Origin: Serilophus lunatus | Lineage: Eukaryota > Chordata > Aves > Passeriformes > Eurylaimidae | Assembly: GCA_013399895.1 (NCBI GenBank) | Contig: VXBA01006146.1 | Location: 311,263 to 375,262, forward strand | Reading direction: 5' to 3' | Length of the DNA: 64,000 nucleotides | Shown: one piece after another, positions 1 to 18,700 of the stretch | How positions within the stretch are numbered: the first letter of the stretch is position 1 | How the letters are laid out: the number at the start of each line of letters is the position of its first letter | Notes under the pieces: generated by a model | Database searches by the model: none | Told to the model about the DNA's origin: nothing | What the model saw: only the letters and a program-made list of their open reading frames with translations | Program-made: the position numbers and the translations under genes

Positions 1-774
1 TGTCAGTAGTTAGTGGATAGACACCTCCAGAAAGTACTTATCCCACTGTAAATGTCCAAAGCAGGCAGCAATAGTCATCCACTGGGTGTAGCCATGCTAC
101 TCCAATGACACAAAACCAAGTCTAGATGAACATCTTGGATTATATCCCTATCTCTTAGATGGTTAGAGTTATGTGAGCTGAATTCCACCTGAACACTCTC
201 TGTGCCTCAGCTCCCTCTGCAAAATGAACAGCATTTCCTCCCTTGACAGGGATGTTATGAAGACCATGCTGATACCTGTGATGTGCTCAGCAGAAACATA
301 CTGATGAAGGAGGGCCATGAAAGCATCACATAACACATGGGAAAAGGAGCTGGGTCTGAAATCTGGCTCCAGACACAAAAACACCATTATCTATATATTC
401 CAGCTGCCCTCAATTACATCAATGCCAACCCTTTCAAGACAACAGCATTGCAGGGATGAGAGCATGAGGGCTGTGCACTTCCTGGCCAGTTTTCAGTGGA
501 GAAACAACACTGCTTGACTTCACAAGCCTCAGCTGTGCTTTCAGGAGAGGCAGATCAAGTCCAGCCTTTGTTCACTCACGGCTGAGCTAATAATTTAGAA
601 CTCACTGAGGCACAATGAACAGGGAACCCAATGACAACGGTTTTACAGCCACTCTCTTTACAATGGGAGCTTGTAATTCCCAGGGCAGTGCTGGCATGTG
701 CTTGATTGGTGTAACTTAAATCTCCACCTCTGCTTTTATAATAACCAGTATTTTCTGCCAGAGCTCGCTCTTAC
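1..774 (-). other. ERBB4: ERBB4 intron 25, proximal part
   Basis: This is the 5' part of the intron after exon 25, read on the minus strand. It opens with the donor GTAAGA at 774-769. If the intron were retained, the reading frame would run 12 more codons and stop at 736-738. I see no AATAAA on the minus strand in this stretch, so there is no sign of an intronic polyadenylation site. The 48-bp CYT-1 exon (exon 26), which should follow in the transcript, was looked for and is not present, so it lies past the left edge. No interspersed repeat was recognised here. Confidence 0.85.
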
Positions 775-945
775 CCTGTTGGAATCAATTCTTGTCCTGG
801 AGGTATAGATGGGAGGAGGGATGTTGAAGGCTTGAGGAACAAGATACTCTTCAGCATCCATCATATCTTCCAGATCTTCCTCATCAAGGAGGTTTTGGAA
901 GAACTTGCTGTCATTAGGGCTTGGGAGCTTCATACGATCATCTCC
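775..945 (-). CDS. ERBB4: ERBB4 exon 25 (start of cytoplasmic tail)
   Basis: This 171-bp coding exon encodes 57 residues, starting [12 protein letters not shown] and ending RIDSNR, which correspond to human residues 989 to 1045. It is the segment just C-terminal to the kinase domain of the neuregulin receptor ERBB4. It contains an acidic stretch ([14 protein letters not shown]) and a PPIY motif at 1032-1035, one of the WW-domain docking sites known in ERBB4 for partners such as YAP and ITCH. Acceptor is TTTAG at its upper edge and donor is GTAAGA at its lower edge; both junctions are phase 0. Residue 1039 is Thr, where human ERBB4 as I remember it has Ala. The next exon in the transcript is either the optional CYT-1 exon or exon 27, neither in this window. 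Family identity is certain; exon numbering follows the human gene. Confidence 0.98.
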
Positions 946-7851
<6,906 letters not shown>

Positions 7852-10524
7852 CTAGGGAAAGACAAGAAAAATGCACCTTCAGAAATACATTGTTAAAACA
7901 ATACAGACAAGATCCTATATAAAAACATCAGCTTCTTCTCTGTTTCCTTTTTTCAACTGCAGCTTGAAAAAAAACCCAGCACTACCTAGCATAGGAAATG
8001 GTTGTTCCTGCCCTCTGGAATGGGGCTGTGTCTCATAAAACATATGGAGATGAGAAACATGAACCAATTATCTGCAGAACTTTTCATATTTACTGATTCA
8101 GATGTAGTGGAACAACTCATGTTTTCATCAAACCTGTGTAAAGATAGGATCAACCATCACCAAAAACTGCATCTAATTCCCCTAGATTTGAAGTGCAGCA
8201 GAGAAGGTGGAATGCCTCAACAGTTTGCAACATCAGACACTGCTATCTCCACTGTTCCCTAATGAATCAAGTTAATAATAAAGCATTCATAATACTTCAC
8301 AGTCCCCAACAACAGAGTAAACAGGTAATGGGGAGAACTTAAGAGTGCATAATTTCTAACTCCAATATTTATTAGGACTTGAGCTATCCCAGTTCTCTTA
8401 CTAGTAGGGAGAAAAGTTGCTCCCAAAAGTAAGTCAAAAGTCCCACATTAACCTCTGGCTGTGAATCACTCTCAGAGGAGCTCATCTCTTCTGACAGGAA
8501 AGGGTTTACAGGCAAACCAAACCTCAGCCTGGCATTGGGGTCCACCCCTTCTTGAGTTTGTATTAAAATGGGATTCATGGTGTTTCCTGTTCCTGAGCTG
8601 GGACCATCAGGCCCAGCTCAGTTCATGAAATTCTAGTGGACATACACTTAATAGATTTTTACCTGGCAGGGAACTCATATGGGATGTGTCTAATTGGGAA
8701 CTAAGGAAGATGTACTGGAATAAACCAGAGAGATACATAACTGCAGACAGAATCTGAACAGATGGTGGGTGTAAAAGCAGAGGACGTGTCTTCATTCAAA
8801 CCCTAATGAAATACCTTCTACAAAGTTGACTAATTAACAAAACCCATAGAGTTATGGCAAAAATAGCACCCTGTAATAAGGTTGGCTTAGCTCTTGCAAA
8901 GACAGTTCATCCTCCTCCACTAAGCTCGGCAGAACTGTACCACTTTCACTCTCATTAAATATGGCTGGGTTGCTCCAGATATGAACAACTGCTGAAGAAT
9001 GAAAGTTGCCTTGCTCATCAACTCAGGTTGAAAGTGATCTCAGGACACCTCTAGTCCCACCTCAGGCTCACAGCAGGTTCAGTTACGAGATCAGACCAAG
9101 TTACTCAGAGCTTTATCCAGCCTGAACTTGAAAACCTTCAAGGATGGAAACTGCATGACCTCTGTGGGCAACCTGATCAACTGCTTGATTGCCCAGTCTG
9201 AATCAAGTTTAGCATGTGCCCAATAAAACTTGAAGCTGCCTATGTCTTCTGGATTTCACAGGATGCTTCTCTGGAACAAAGTAATACATCTGACTAGTAA
9301 ATCCTCCTCCAGAGCTCCCAGCAGTGTGACTGGCCTCACAAGTCCAAGACACAGCTGCTAGGAAACAGCTGGTTTGCAAAGATCAACTCATTTTCCGTAA
9401 TTCACTGGCTGATGGAGGGAAAAATCAGAGCAGTTTCTGAAAAGAGGATTAGAGAATTGAAGGAAACAAGGAAAACTGCCAAAACTCCACCTTCGCTGCC
9501 AGGAGGTCTCTTTCCATGGGGAAATGGGAACGCATCGGTAACTCCTCTCGAGCTCTTCACCTCAGTGACTGAATTGCTGATGTGATCCATGCAGCAGATG
9601 CCAAGGGCATCAACCACACAAACAAGGCAGCAGCCCATCCCAGAGCACAGCACACACTGGCAACAGCTGTCTGTCCCAGACAAGGGCATAAGTGAGCACA
9701 GAAAAACACAGCAAGCAGACAGAGGGCAAACTGAACATTCAGGAAAAGGAATGACAGGAGAGGCAGAAAGAATCCCTTAGGATTCTGAAATTCAGAATTT
9801 CAAAATGTTCAGGGAGCAGCCAGAAGCAGTATGTAATTACAGCCCTCTGAATTTTATAATGCATTATTCTCAAGGCTGTAGAAATGAGAGGAGGCACTAC
9901 AGGGATGTGGTGTGGTCTGTGGCATATGTAGAAAGTAAGAGGGGGAAATATCTGGTTTCAAAAGTGTCCTCAAGCTGGCTTTTAGTGGCCTGGCATTCAG
10001 CATTGTATTGGAGACATGGATGCCAGATAGGAACATAGGCTCTTTCAGTGTGATAGAAGAGGTAAACTCTGCTATGCTTCAAACAGAAACATGTTCTGCA
10101 GCCTTCCCTTTTCTTTTCTGGTAAATTACTTGTCTGGGAAAATGGGACTGCAAGTTATTGAGGTGCAAACTGACCAGAGAAACAGGCACAGCAGGAATGC
10201 CCCAGGACATCCATCACTCATTGAACTGAGGCCTTCAGAATAAAATGCAAAATGGAGCATATGAGCAAAATCTAATTCTGAGTGTGAAAACTGTTCGTGC
10301 AATTGTGTTTTGGCATCTGGAGAAGCTTACTGAACAAAAAATGAGCAGCTTTTATGTGTGCTGTTATAACACAGTTCTCCTAGAAGACAGGACTTTGCTA
10401 AGGCACTTTGCTAAGACTTCCTTACACAGATAATAGCCCCACAGGGATATACTGCCCTCAAGAGTAATTTCATGTGTTTTGTCACAGCATGATAAATTTA
10501 CTTCCAGGCATGTTCAATACTCAC
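7852..10524 (-). other. ERBB4: ERBB4 intron 21
   Basis: This 2.67-kb phase-0 intron has donor GTGAGT at 10524-10519 and acceptor CCCTAG at 7852. It holds a degraded CR1 fragment (about 9025-9260). Outside this, 7852-9024 and 9261-10524 show no recognisable gene or repeat; the short open frames on both strands have no identifiable domains. Confidence 0.88.
9025..9260 (-). mobile_element. CR1 LINE 3' fragment, degraded
   Basis: Read on the plus strand this is the reverse complement of a CR1 3' end. The stretch TTACTCAGAGCTTTATCCAG, then CCTGAACTTGAAAACCTTCA, then GACCTCTGTGGGCAACCTG correspond to the familiar CR1 positions for 'ggttgctcagagccccatccagcctgaccttgaa' and 'cacctctctgggcaacctg'. Several substitutions and small indels show that it is older than the copies at 33474 and 41100. 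The right boundary is vague; similarity may extend to about 9350. It lies in the same orientation as ERBB4. Confidence 0.8.
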
Positions 10525-10680
10525 TTTCCCTCCATCAGCATTATACTCCTTTTCATCCCCTTCCAAAAGTCTAGCCAAGCCAAAGTCGGTGATTTTCACA
10601 TGGTTTGGAGATTTCACCAAGACATTACGGGCTGCCAGATCCCGGTGGACAAGTCTCCTCTCTTCCAAGTACATCATTCC
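10525..10680 (-). CDS. ERBB4: ERBB4 exon 21 (catalytic and activation loops)
   Basis: This 156-bp exon encodes 52 residues (human 830 to 881): GMMYLEERRLVHRDLAAR, NVLVKSPNHVKITDFGLA and RLLEGDEKEYNADGGK. It contains the catalytic HRDLAARN motif, with the proton acceptor Asp843 and Asn848. It also contains the magnesium-binding DFG (Asp861) and the activation-loop Tyr875. The catalytic residues are intact, so nothing here suggests a dead kinase. Acceptor is CCTTCAG after a T-rich tract; donor is GTGAGT. Both ends are phase 0, so skipping would be in frame but would delete the entire catalytic loop. It is the first ERBB4 exon in the window in transcript order; exon 20 lies beyond the right edge. 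Confidence 0.99.
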
Positions 10681-11879
10681 CTGAAGGAATAAGAACAGTA
10701 AAACAAGTTTTATGAGTCTTACATGATTTTTGAGAAACACCTTTCACTGTTGACATGTAAAATATCTGGTTCACTTATGAGTGTTCACAATGAGAAAATG
10801 GCCTACAGGGCAGAAGTTCAACACTGCCCTTGCTCTGAGCAGTAGATGACCTTCAGCTACTCCAATGTGAATGATTCTGTAAGATTCAATTATCAAAGGG
10901 AAAAAAACCCCCACAACAAAATAACACACAGGTAACTCCTTTGCTTCAGCAAGTTTAAAATCTGGAAATGTGAGACAGAGAAAAGAAATATTATGACCCT
11001 TATTTTTCAGACAGGAAATTTGACCATAAAAAAATTAATAATAATAATTAATAAATAATAAGTAAGTCAGAGACCTACAGAAATTAGGCCAGACTGGAAA
11101 AAAAAATCCCAGTTCTGTTACACTCCAGGTAAGTGTCTTCAATTCAAGATGAAGGCTCTTGTCCATCTCTAAATGGTTTTAAGTTCAACACAAATTTTCA
11201 CTACCCTCAGTGGCTTGGAAGAAAAACAATTCTTTATTCCAAGCGCTGAAACTCCTTTGCCTTTTCGCTCCCTTAAAATACTGCTTGTAGTACCATATAA
11301 TGAGATACTAGATCAATGGCCATTTTTTTATGAGCATATATATTCTGTTACAAGTACTTTTGTTAACAAGCCCATCCAGCTGTCTTTAAAGATAACATAT
11401 ACTCAAGCTGCCTGGCCTTACCCTTATTCTTATTCTGATGGGAGATGAACCATAGGCCATCAGTATGGAAGTTTACATGATGTTTTGTGACACTGAGATC
11501 AACACCAAAGCTCGGTCTTATTAATTATAGTACACACAAAGGACAGCTGGGCAGGGTTACAAGCCTATAATTTCCTTAAAAGGCATTTATGACATTAAAA
11601 ATCATCATAAGAACCCACAGATGAAATTACACACTTGATAATTATCCTTAAGGTATCTCTTAATACACTAACTCTGTATAATACATATGGTAATTTTTAA
11701 AAAGTCATTGCTGAATACCAAAGAGATCATATTATGCCATAATACAGGTGATAATTCAGAGACTTACATGTAGTGATTAAAACAACCAGATTACTCAGAG
11801 CCACGGGGTAGATTTTATTCCCCCTCAGAGCTTAAGAAGCTGACACTTACTTATCTTCATACAAACTACTCTCCATGGC
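10681..11879 (-). other. ERBB4: ERBB4 intron 20, acceptor-proximal part
   Basis: This is the last 1.2 kb of the large intron before exon 21. The acceptor region on the minus strand is T-rich and ends CTTCAG. A run of AAT/ATA triplet-like sequence sits at about 11028-11060. No gene or interspersed repeat was recognised. Confidence 0.85.
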
Positions 11880-12460
11880 CACTGGGCCAGAATGCAGCCC
11901 TCTGGTGACAAAAAGCGAGCAGTAGGCCAAGAGAGATGATTCTGCTCATCTACTCCATTCTGGGAAGACCCCATCTGCAGTTCTGCCTCCAGCTCTGGGG
12001 TCCCCAGCACAGGAAGGTCATGGACCTGTTGGAACGAGTCCACAAAGGTGATTAGAGGGATGGAGTATCTCTCCTGTGGAGGAAGGCTGAGAGAATTGGG
12101 ATTTTTCAGTCTGGAGAAGAGAAGGCTACAGGGTGACCTTAGAGCACCTTCCAGTATCTGAAGGGGCTACAAGAGAACTGGAGAGGAACTTTCTACCAGG
12201 ACATGTAGGACACTTTACAAGGATGAGGCATAATGACTTTAAACTGAAGGAGGTAGGTTTAGAGTAGATATTAAGAAGAAATTCTTTCCTGTGAAAGTAG
12301 TGAGGCACTGAAACAGAGAAACTGCTGATGCCCCATTCCTGGAAATGCTCAAGACCAGGTTGGATGGAGCTCTAAACAACCTGGACTAGTGGAAGGGGGG
12401 ACAAACGGCAGGGGGTTGGAACAAGATGGACCTTAAGGTCCCTTTCAATTCTATGATTCA
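11880..12460 (+). mobile_element. CR1 LINE 3' fragment (about 580 bp)
   Basis: This is the longest CR1 copy in the window. In order it shows the end of the reverse-transcriptase ORF region (GACCCCATCTGCAGTTCTGC, CTCTGGGGTCCCCAGCACAG), the GGACCTGTTGGAACGAGTCC segment, TTTTTCAGTCTGGAGAAGAG, and the 3' end ATGGACCTTAAGGTCCCTTT finishing ATTCTATGATTC. It is 5'-truncated with scattered indels, so no protein can be read. It is inserted antisense to ERBB4. The left boundary is approximate. Confidence 0.9.
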
Positions 12461-12550
12461 ATGAAAGAAGATACCTTCACTAAAAGCATCAAATGGAGCC
12501 CTAAACTGCTGTGGGTTTTAGGTGACAAATTTCAGTTCAAACACCAGTGA

Positions 12551-12725
12551 AAGCTTTGGAAATATGTGGGAGAATGTTTGGCATAAACACTATCTCATGC
12601 AGTCTGCATGGGGGTGGTTTGAAAGAGAACACAGAGACTCTTTGGCATAAGGCAAATGGAGTCAACATGAAGGTGGTTTGAAGGGGGACACAGGGATTCT
12701 TTGGCATAAAGAAGCTGGAAATATT
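12551..12725 (+). repeat. Short minisatellite, about 59-bp unit, roughly three copies
   Basis: The segment TTTGGCATAA occurs at 12577, 12641 and 12700. GGTGGTTTGAA occurs twice, within the units starting CATG at 12607 and 12666, a spacing of exactly 59 bp. The two full units are similar across most of their length (for instance GAACACAGAGACTC against GGACACAGGGATTC). A more diverged partial unit precedes them with a 64-bp offset. No known element was recognised. Confidence 0.75.
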
Positions 12726-15700
12726 CTTTACAAGCACTGCTAGTTGAAGGAAAAACACACTCTTGCCAATTGCAAATCAAAACTTTGGGCTTTTGACTAT
12801 CAGAACTAGATGTCTTTGAAAGCATAATGTTTTCTGACATACACCCCAACTGTGAGTCACGCAACAAACACATCATGAAACCAGAGGCTCCATGACTTAG
12901 CACAAGAACTACCATCCAAAGAAATTCAATCAAAAAATCCCAATATAGTCAATAGCAATGGCACTGTGTAACAGAGGAAACTCACCCCAAAAATTGTCCC
13001 ATAAATTTCAGACAGATTGGGAAATCATATAAATCCTGAACAGTAACCAGAAAGGGCTCCAAGGCAGCATCAGTATTGCTCATAACAAGTACTCTGGGAA
13101 TTAGGTGGACTTCAGCAAACTCCACGTCTCATGCCCCTTCTTAAAATTATACTAGTTCTTTGCAGTTCCTGAAGCCAGGATTGCAGCCATGTGCAAACAG
13201 ACAGGCACCCCTGTGCTTCTCCCAGACATTTCTCTCCTGCAGCTCACAGTCTCTTCCTCCATTAAGCACCTCTCTTCAGCATTGCATCTTTCACTGCAAA
13301 GGAGCTTCTTCTTGATAAAAACTCTGAAGGTGAGGCTTATACCTCCTTTCTACTTAGTTTAGGAAATCCCTCAAATTTTTATAATGAACAGAAATCCTCT
13401 GAAAGTATCACAGATTTAAGATATCTTCCACTATCCTTACTCTCAAAACCTCAAAATAAAGGGTGGAGGGAGGGCGAAAAGAAAGGTCCAAACCTGCAAA
13501 CAGATCTTTGTGGGCAGGATCTGATGAGGTCACAAGTCCCCAGAGAATTTGATGAGAGAATTCTGCTGGCATCAGAATACATCAGGCCCAAATAAAAGTA
13601 TCATTTTTAATAGACTGATTTGCACCTATCGGCACCGAAATGATACAAGGATATTGCAGATTTCTTTTAACAGAAATTAAGAAATAGAACTTATTTCTTG
13701 GTAAGATCAAAACAGATGTCCTGTATTGAGGCTTTAGCCTCCTGTCTTTAGCTAATGATGGCAGGAGTGGATGCTCAGGTGTCCAAAACCATCCTTCATT
13801 GAAAGAGTTAAACAAGTAAATTCTTAACCATACCTCCTTGGTCTTAATTTTACCATCTCTACATATCTAATTTCCAATCATTTTTTAAACATGTAGGCTA
13901 ACATTTCAGGATGTTTCTCTGTTTATTCTACTAATTCATATTCATTTGTTTCATTCTCTTGCTATTATTTACAATCATCTTAGTAAGATTCTATTTTAGT
14001 CAACCTAAACTCACATTCTCTTAAGACCTAGAAACCTGTCTGTATCCAACTTGGATATTCCTCCTCACCAACACCGCACCTGGTTTTCTTTTCTATCCAG
14101 AAAGGGGTTAGAAATAGCTGGCTGTGTATCAGTGTACTTACAGTTTACTTCACCTCTGTCAAACATGCTTCTCAGAGCTTTTTCCCACCTGTGCTATCTG
14201 CAAAGCTAAAAACAGCCCATGTGGAGCTGACAGCTACAAAATCCTCTGCAGACTTCATGACCTCCTAGGAATATGCAGTGTAAACATGTTTAATTTTCCT
14301 GATACCCTATCAACAAGTTTGAAAAGTGAGTGGCAGAAGTGTAACTGAAAAGGCATATATGCATATATTTCCAATATATGTATATCTTTTCAATAAAATG
14401 AGACTATACAAGCAGAAGGAAAAGAATCTAAAAGCAGGAATCCTACAGTGTTCACAGCAGCAGTACTGCCTAAACATATACTAAGCCAAAAAACCTTCAT
14501 TTGAAGACATTTTTGAATCTGGCAGGAAAGAAGTTCTATATGGATCTCTAATCTTTTAAGGTGACACAGAAGTATGATAAAAAATACTTTCTGTATATAT
14601 GACACAGCTGTTGCCATCACCCCCCCAAAAGCCCACGAGAGAATACCAAAAGGACATTTTAAGAGAGTACAAGACAAAACTAAAAGTGACCCTCACCTGT
14701 GTCAATGGAAGGAGATCTGCTTTTAAAAATGATGCTCTAAATCCTGATCCTACAGACACTATTGTGGACTACTACGTAACTTGTAGTGTGATCTGTGAGG
14801 CTTCAGGGCTTGTCCAAATCAGAGCTGTGCAGTTCCCACACAATTATCAAGGTGTAAAATGTCACGATAATATTAAACCCCATACTCCAGTACACTTATA
14901 AGGATACTCAGAATATGGGTAGGACTATTATGCTGGAAAATCTGAGAGGGAGGTTCACCATCAAGCCATTAAGGGTCAGTTGTCCCATTATCTGAGTCCA
15001 GATTCATCTCACACAGGCACAAGAATCGGCCATGACCTACCCATCACTGATACTTCCTCATCATGGCCATGGCAGAGGTTCCTCACAGAGAATGTCATTA
15101 GAAATGCAATTACTGCTAGGATCCCTTAAAAATCACTCTCTGAATCAGAGCCTAATGCTATTAAAAAGTCAAACATCCACTGTGAACAGCTATAACACAG
15201 ATAAATTGATGAAGTCCCTTTTGAACTTCAGGATGAGTGAGGAACAGCCCGTTACATTTCACAGCGAGGGACGGGGGAGGGAATCACCAGCTTTAGTAGC
15301 TGAGGTGAATCCTTCTTTCTTCAGACTACTTTCAGAGATGGGTAGGAATAACAGAGAACAAAAATTACCTTGCTGAATTGACAAAAAGTTAGCAACTAAG
15401 AGTTATAAATGAAGAAGGTCTTTCCCAATTTTATTATGGTAGATAGACAGACTTGGAATGGTCATTTCAGCTACAGTCTGCTCATGCTCTTCTCACAAGA
15501 AAATGTCAGAACTGAAAGTGAGATAACATGCTGGCAACAAACTGAAGCAGGACAGTGTAAAGGAGACTTGATGTCAAAAAATCCATGGGAGAAGCAAAGA
15601 TGATGAAATGGCAGCTTTCTGATTCCTGGATTTGTACCCCAAAGATCACATTTCTGATCTTTCCAAGTGCTGAACTGCAGTAGAAAATATCAAATTAGGT

Positions 15701-18700
15701 TGATAAAAGTATTAGGACATCCAGTCCTGCAGACATCCAGAGGAACATCATCAAAGTCTGGCTGGTGGTTGAAATAGGAGAATAAAAGGATTTTTTTTAA
15801 AAAAAAAAGGAAAATGAAGCTTTTTTGGCAAGTCACAGATTTGCCCCATGAGATATTCTGCCTTTAAGTCATGGTCATAATTTGCTGTTTCCTTACTTTG
15901 TTATTGCCAGGGTTACTTTCTGCTGCTGTCATTTGTCTCCCAGTTTCTGAGGGCAGCTTTTCAGCACAGTCTCTATTTGTACAGCTCAGAGTGTAAGAGT
16001 CACAAGCACAGACTATTTCAGACGATGTAATTTGATTTCCTTCACTTTTCTGGACTTTTCAGAGCCCCATCTCCCTGCTGAGGATGCTTCTAGATTCCTT
16101 TCAAAGGCAGTAGCTGCCATTCAGGGAATGCCCAAATCTTTGAACTGCATGAGTGTTGCCTGGAAGCTCTTTCCATCGGGTGTCTGTACTTCATTTCCAG
16201 AAAAAACGTATTCGCTAGTCAGGACAGAATTCAAGCAGGTATGTAAATCATTAAATGCAAAGTCCTTTTGGAATAATTACTAAAGATGAACTGAAGTGTA
16301 TTGAACCACTAACTAAGATTTATCATGTCTTCTATCTTGCATGATACAAGACAATCCAAATTAAAGAAGCATGCATAACGACCTTCACCTGCCTAAAGAA
16401 TTTTAGCAGTACCAGTGCACAGCAAAACCACTATAGACGCTTTTCTTTTCAGTGAGACCTTTTGTTGTTTTCTATAACAAATATAAGTGTTTCCCTAAAC
16501 TGAGGGCGTGTTGGTCTTATCCCACCCAGGAATTAAGAGCAGCCTGCCTTCCTTAGATAATAACTTGTACCCACCAAAGCCAGCACACGTGGCAGATTCA
16601 TCAAACACGTAGAGGAAGAAAGACAATTTCAAGTCCAATTCAAATCTCATGGACATTAATCTGCAGCCTTGGAGACTGCTCTCTTACCATCCTAATAACT
16701 TGAGGTTAGCTTAATAATGTGAATCACTGCAGAAAGACTCAAATGATCATCTTTTCCCCTGCATACCCCATGGAAAAATGTCATTTTACCTGGGGCTAAA
16801 TACACTTTCAAGAAAAAAACATGGTGCCCTTTGTTGTCAGGAGCAACTGGAATCCTCCAGGTAGCTGTTACTCCAGAGATGGCTGTGGGAGGGAAAAACT
16901 GACACTGCTCTGAAATACACTGACTCAGCTGCAGAGGTGTGATGTGCCATGTAAGTCTGCTTGGGAGCTGGGACTGGAGGCCACCCTCACAGCCAAGGGA
17001 TGTTCTCCGTTTTGGTCCACAGCTGCCACCAGACCGAGCTGGAGACTTGCACCTTGTGCCATGCATTTGTCCACCAGGTGAGCTGCTGAGGACTTGTGAA
17101 AATGTCTGGAGATCTGGCAACTCTGGAAAGCTGGCAAAGGACACGCAGTCCTGCATCCAGGGCTGTGGTATAACCCCAAGTGTTTAGGAGTTCAATTTGT
17201 TTCTGTTTATAGGAGGTAAGCTAATCTCTTTTTGGTAAACGGCAGACAAAGAAAGTTTATCTGACAGGAACACATTTCTTCCCATCTCCTGCTCTCTTGG
17301 TAAGGTCTACCAGGGTTTCACTTCTCTACAGTTTAAGTTTGAAGTAATGTGCTGCTCATATGGAACAAGTTGCATCTCGTGGTAAAAGTGCTTTTATCTC
17401 AAGATGGCCATCTTCAGATGAAGCCTTAGAACAGAAATTCGATATAACTACCTGGATTTTCCTACAGCTCATGTCCACCTGAATACGACCAGAGGACTGA
17501 AACTCTGCTAGACCTGCCCTCAAGCAGGTGTGACACGAGCAGAGTGGATGCTGTGTATTCATGTCTGCTGGCACACCCCTTTCCTCACAGTCCTGCTGAC
17601 AAACGACTTTGGACTAAACAGCTCAAAGCACAGAGAAGCAAGACCAAGACTATCTATACCTGACTGAAGAGGCAGGATCCCATTGCAGCTGGATTTCTAC
17701 CCCTATGGAAAGATAACCAGTGGAAATACAAGTCCTGCATGGGTGACTCAAGTTACTTCTCTCCACTTGCGGATCACTCAGGAGTACAAATTCTGTTTGC
17801 TCACACATGGGAGTGTGGTTGCACTTTGGCTGACTCAGCTGAAGCACAAAATCGGGATGAGCTGGCTTCGTACCAACCACAGGAGGACACAGACTACCCA
17901 TGGCAATATAAACATGCCAGTTACCTAAGGAAAGAACAAATCTGGATAAAAAGGAGTCAGCATGAGAGCTTTCCTCTGCATCATGTAGCTGCTGCATTAC
18001 ATTTGTTCCAGAAGTAGGAGTCCTAAAGCCCAACATACTGCACTGTTAAGCTATGGACCGAGACACAAAATAAAAAAGATGCTGAAGCATAACAGGTTAC
18101 AACAAACTTGGGATGCAAAAGTGAAGGGAAAGAGGCTATGAGGCTAAATAAGATTAGAATTACAGGAAAAATGCAGGCTACTCCAAAATGACAGGTGATT
18201 TATAGAGGGAGAAAGAGTAGAAAGAAATGAGAGGAGAAGCAATTTCATAAGCTTATGACATTTCAGTACTTAATTGACTGAACTGAGCACACATTTTGAT
18301 GGGCCCAGATCCACTCTAATCCTAAATTAAAATCTCAGGAGTGTCATCTCACCCCTTCACAGCACAGATAAGTGGGTCACTGCTGAACGGACTGGTTCTC
18401 AGTTCTGAGTTTGTGGGGCTCTTATAATGAAGCTATCTACCCTGGGTAGGTGCTGAAGCTCTTCTGGCAACACCAGAAGGGGAGTTTGTCCCACCGTCAT
18501 CATCGAACATGTTCTTTGTCTGGACTCCTGCAGAAAGCACGAGCTGCCTCCCAGGCTCCCTCAAATTATGCAGCTAGCTAGATTAGGTGGTGCTGAAAAT
18601 AAAGCATCTGTGAAGCACTTCGTGTTCTTCTGATGAGAGATGTTACATAAATATATTAAGTAGCATAAGCAATGAGATGCAAAACAGCTATTTCGATGCT

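Noticed and set aside
1..774. ERBB4 exon 26 (CYT-1)
   Set aside because: No 48-bp segment encoding the PPAYTPM region could be found on the minus strand.
16692..17156. 154-codon open frame on the minus strand
   Set aside because: No recognisable protein family, no splice or promoter context, and overlapping open frames on the other strand; consistent with chance in a GC-richer patch.
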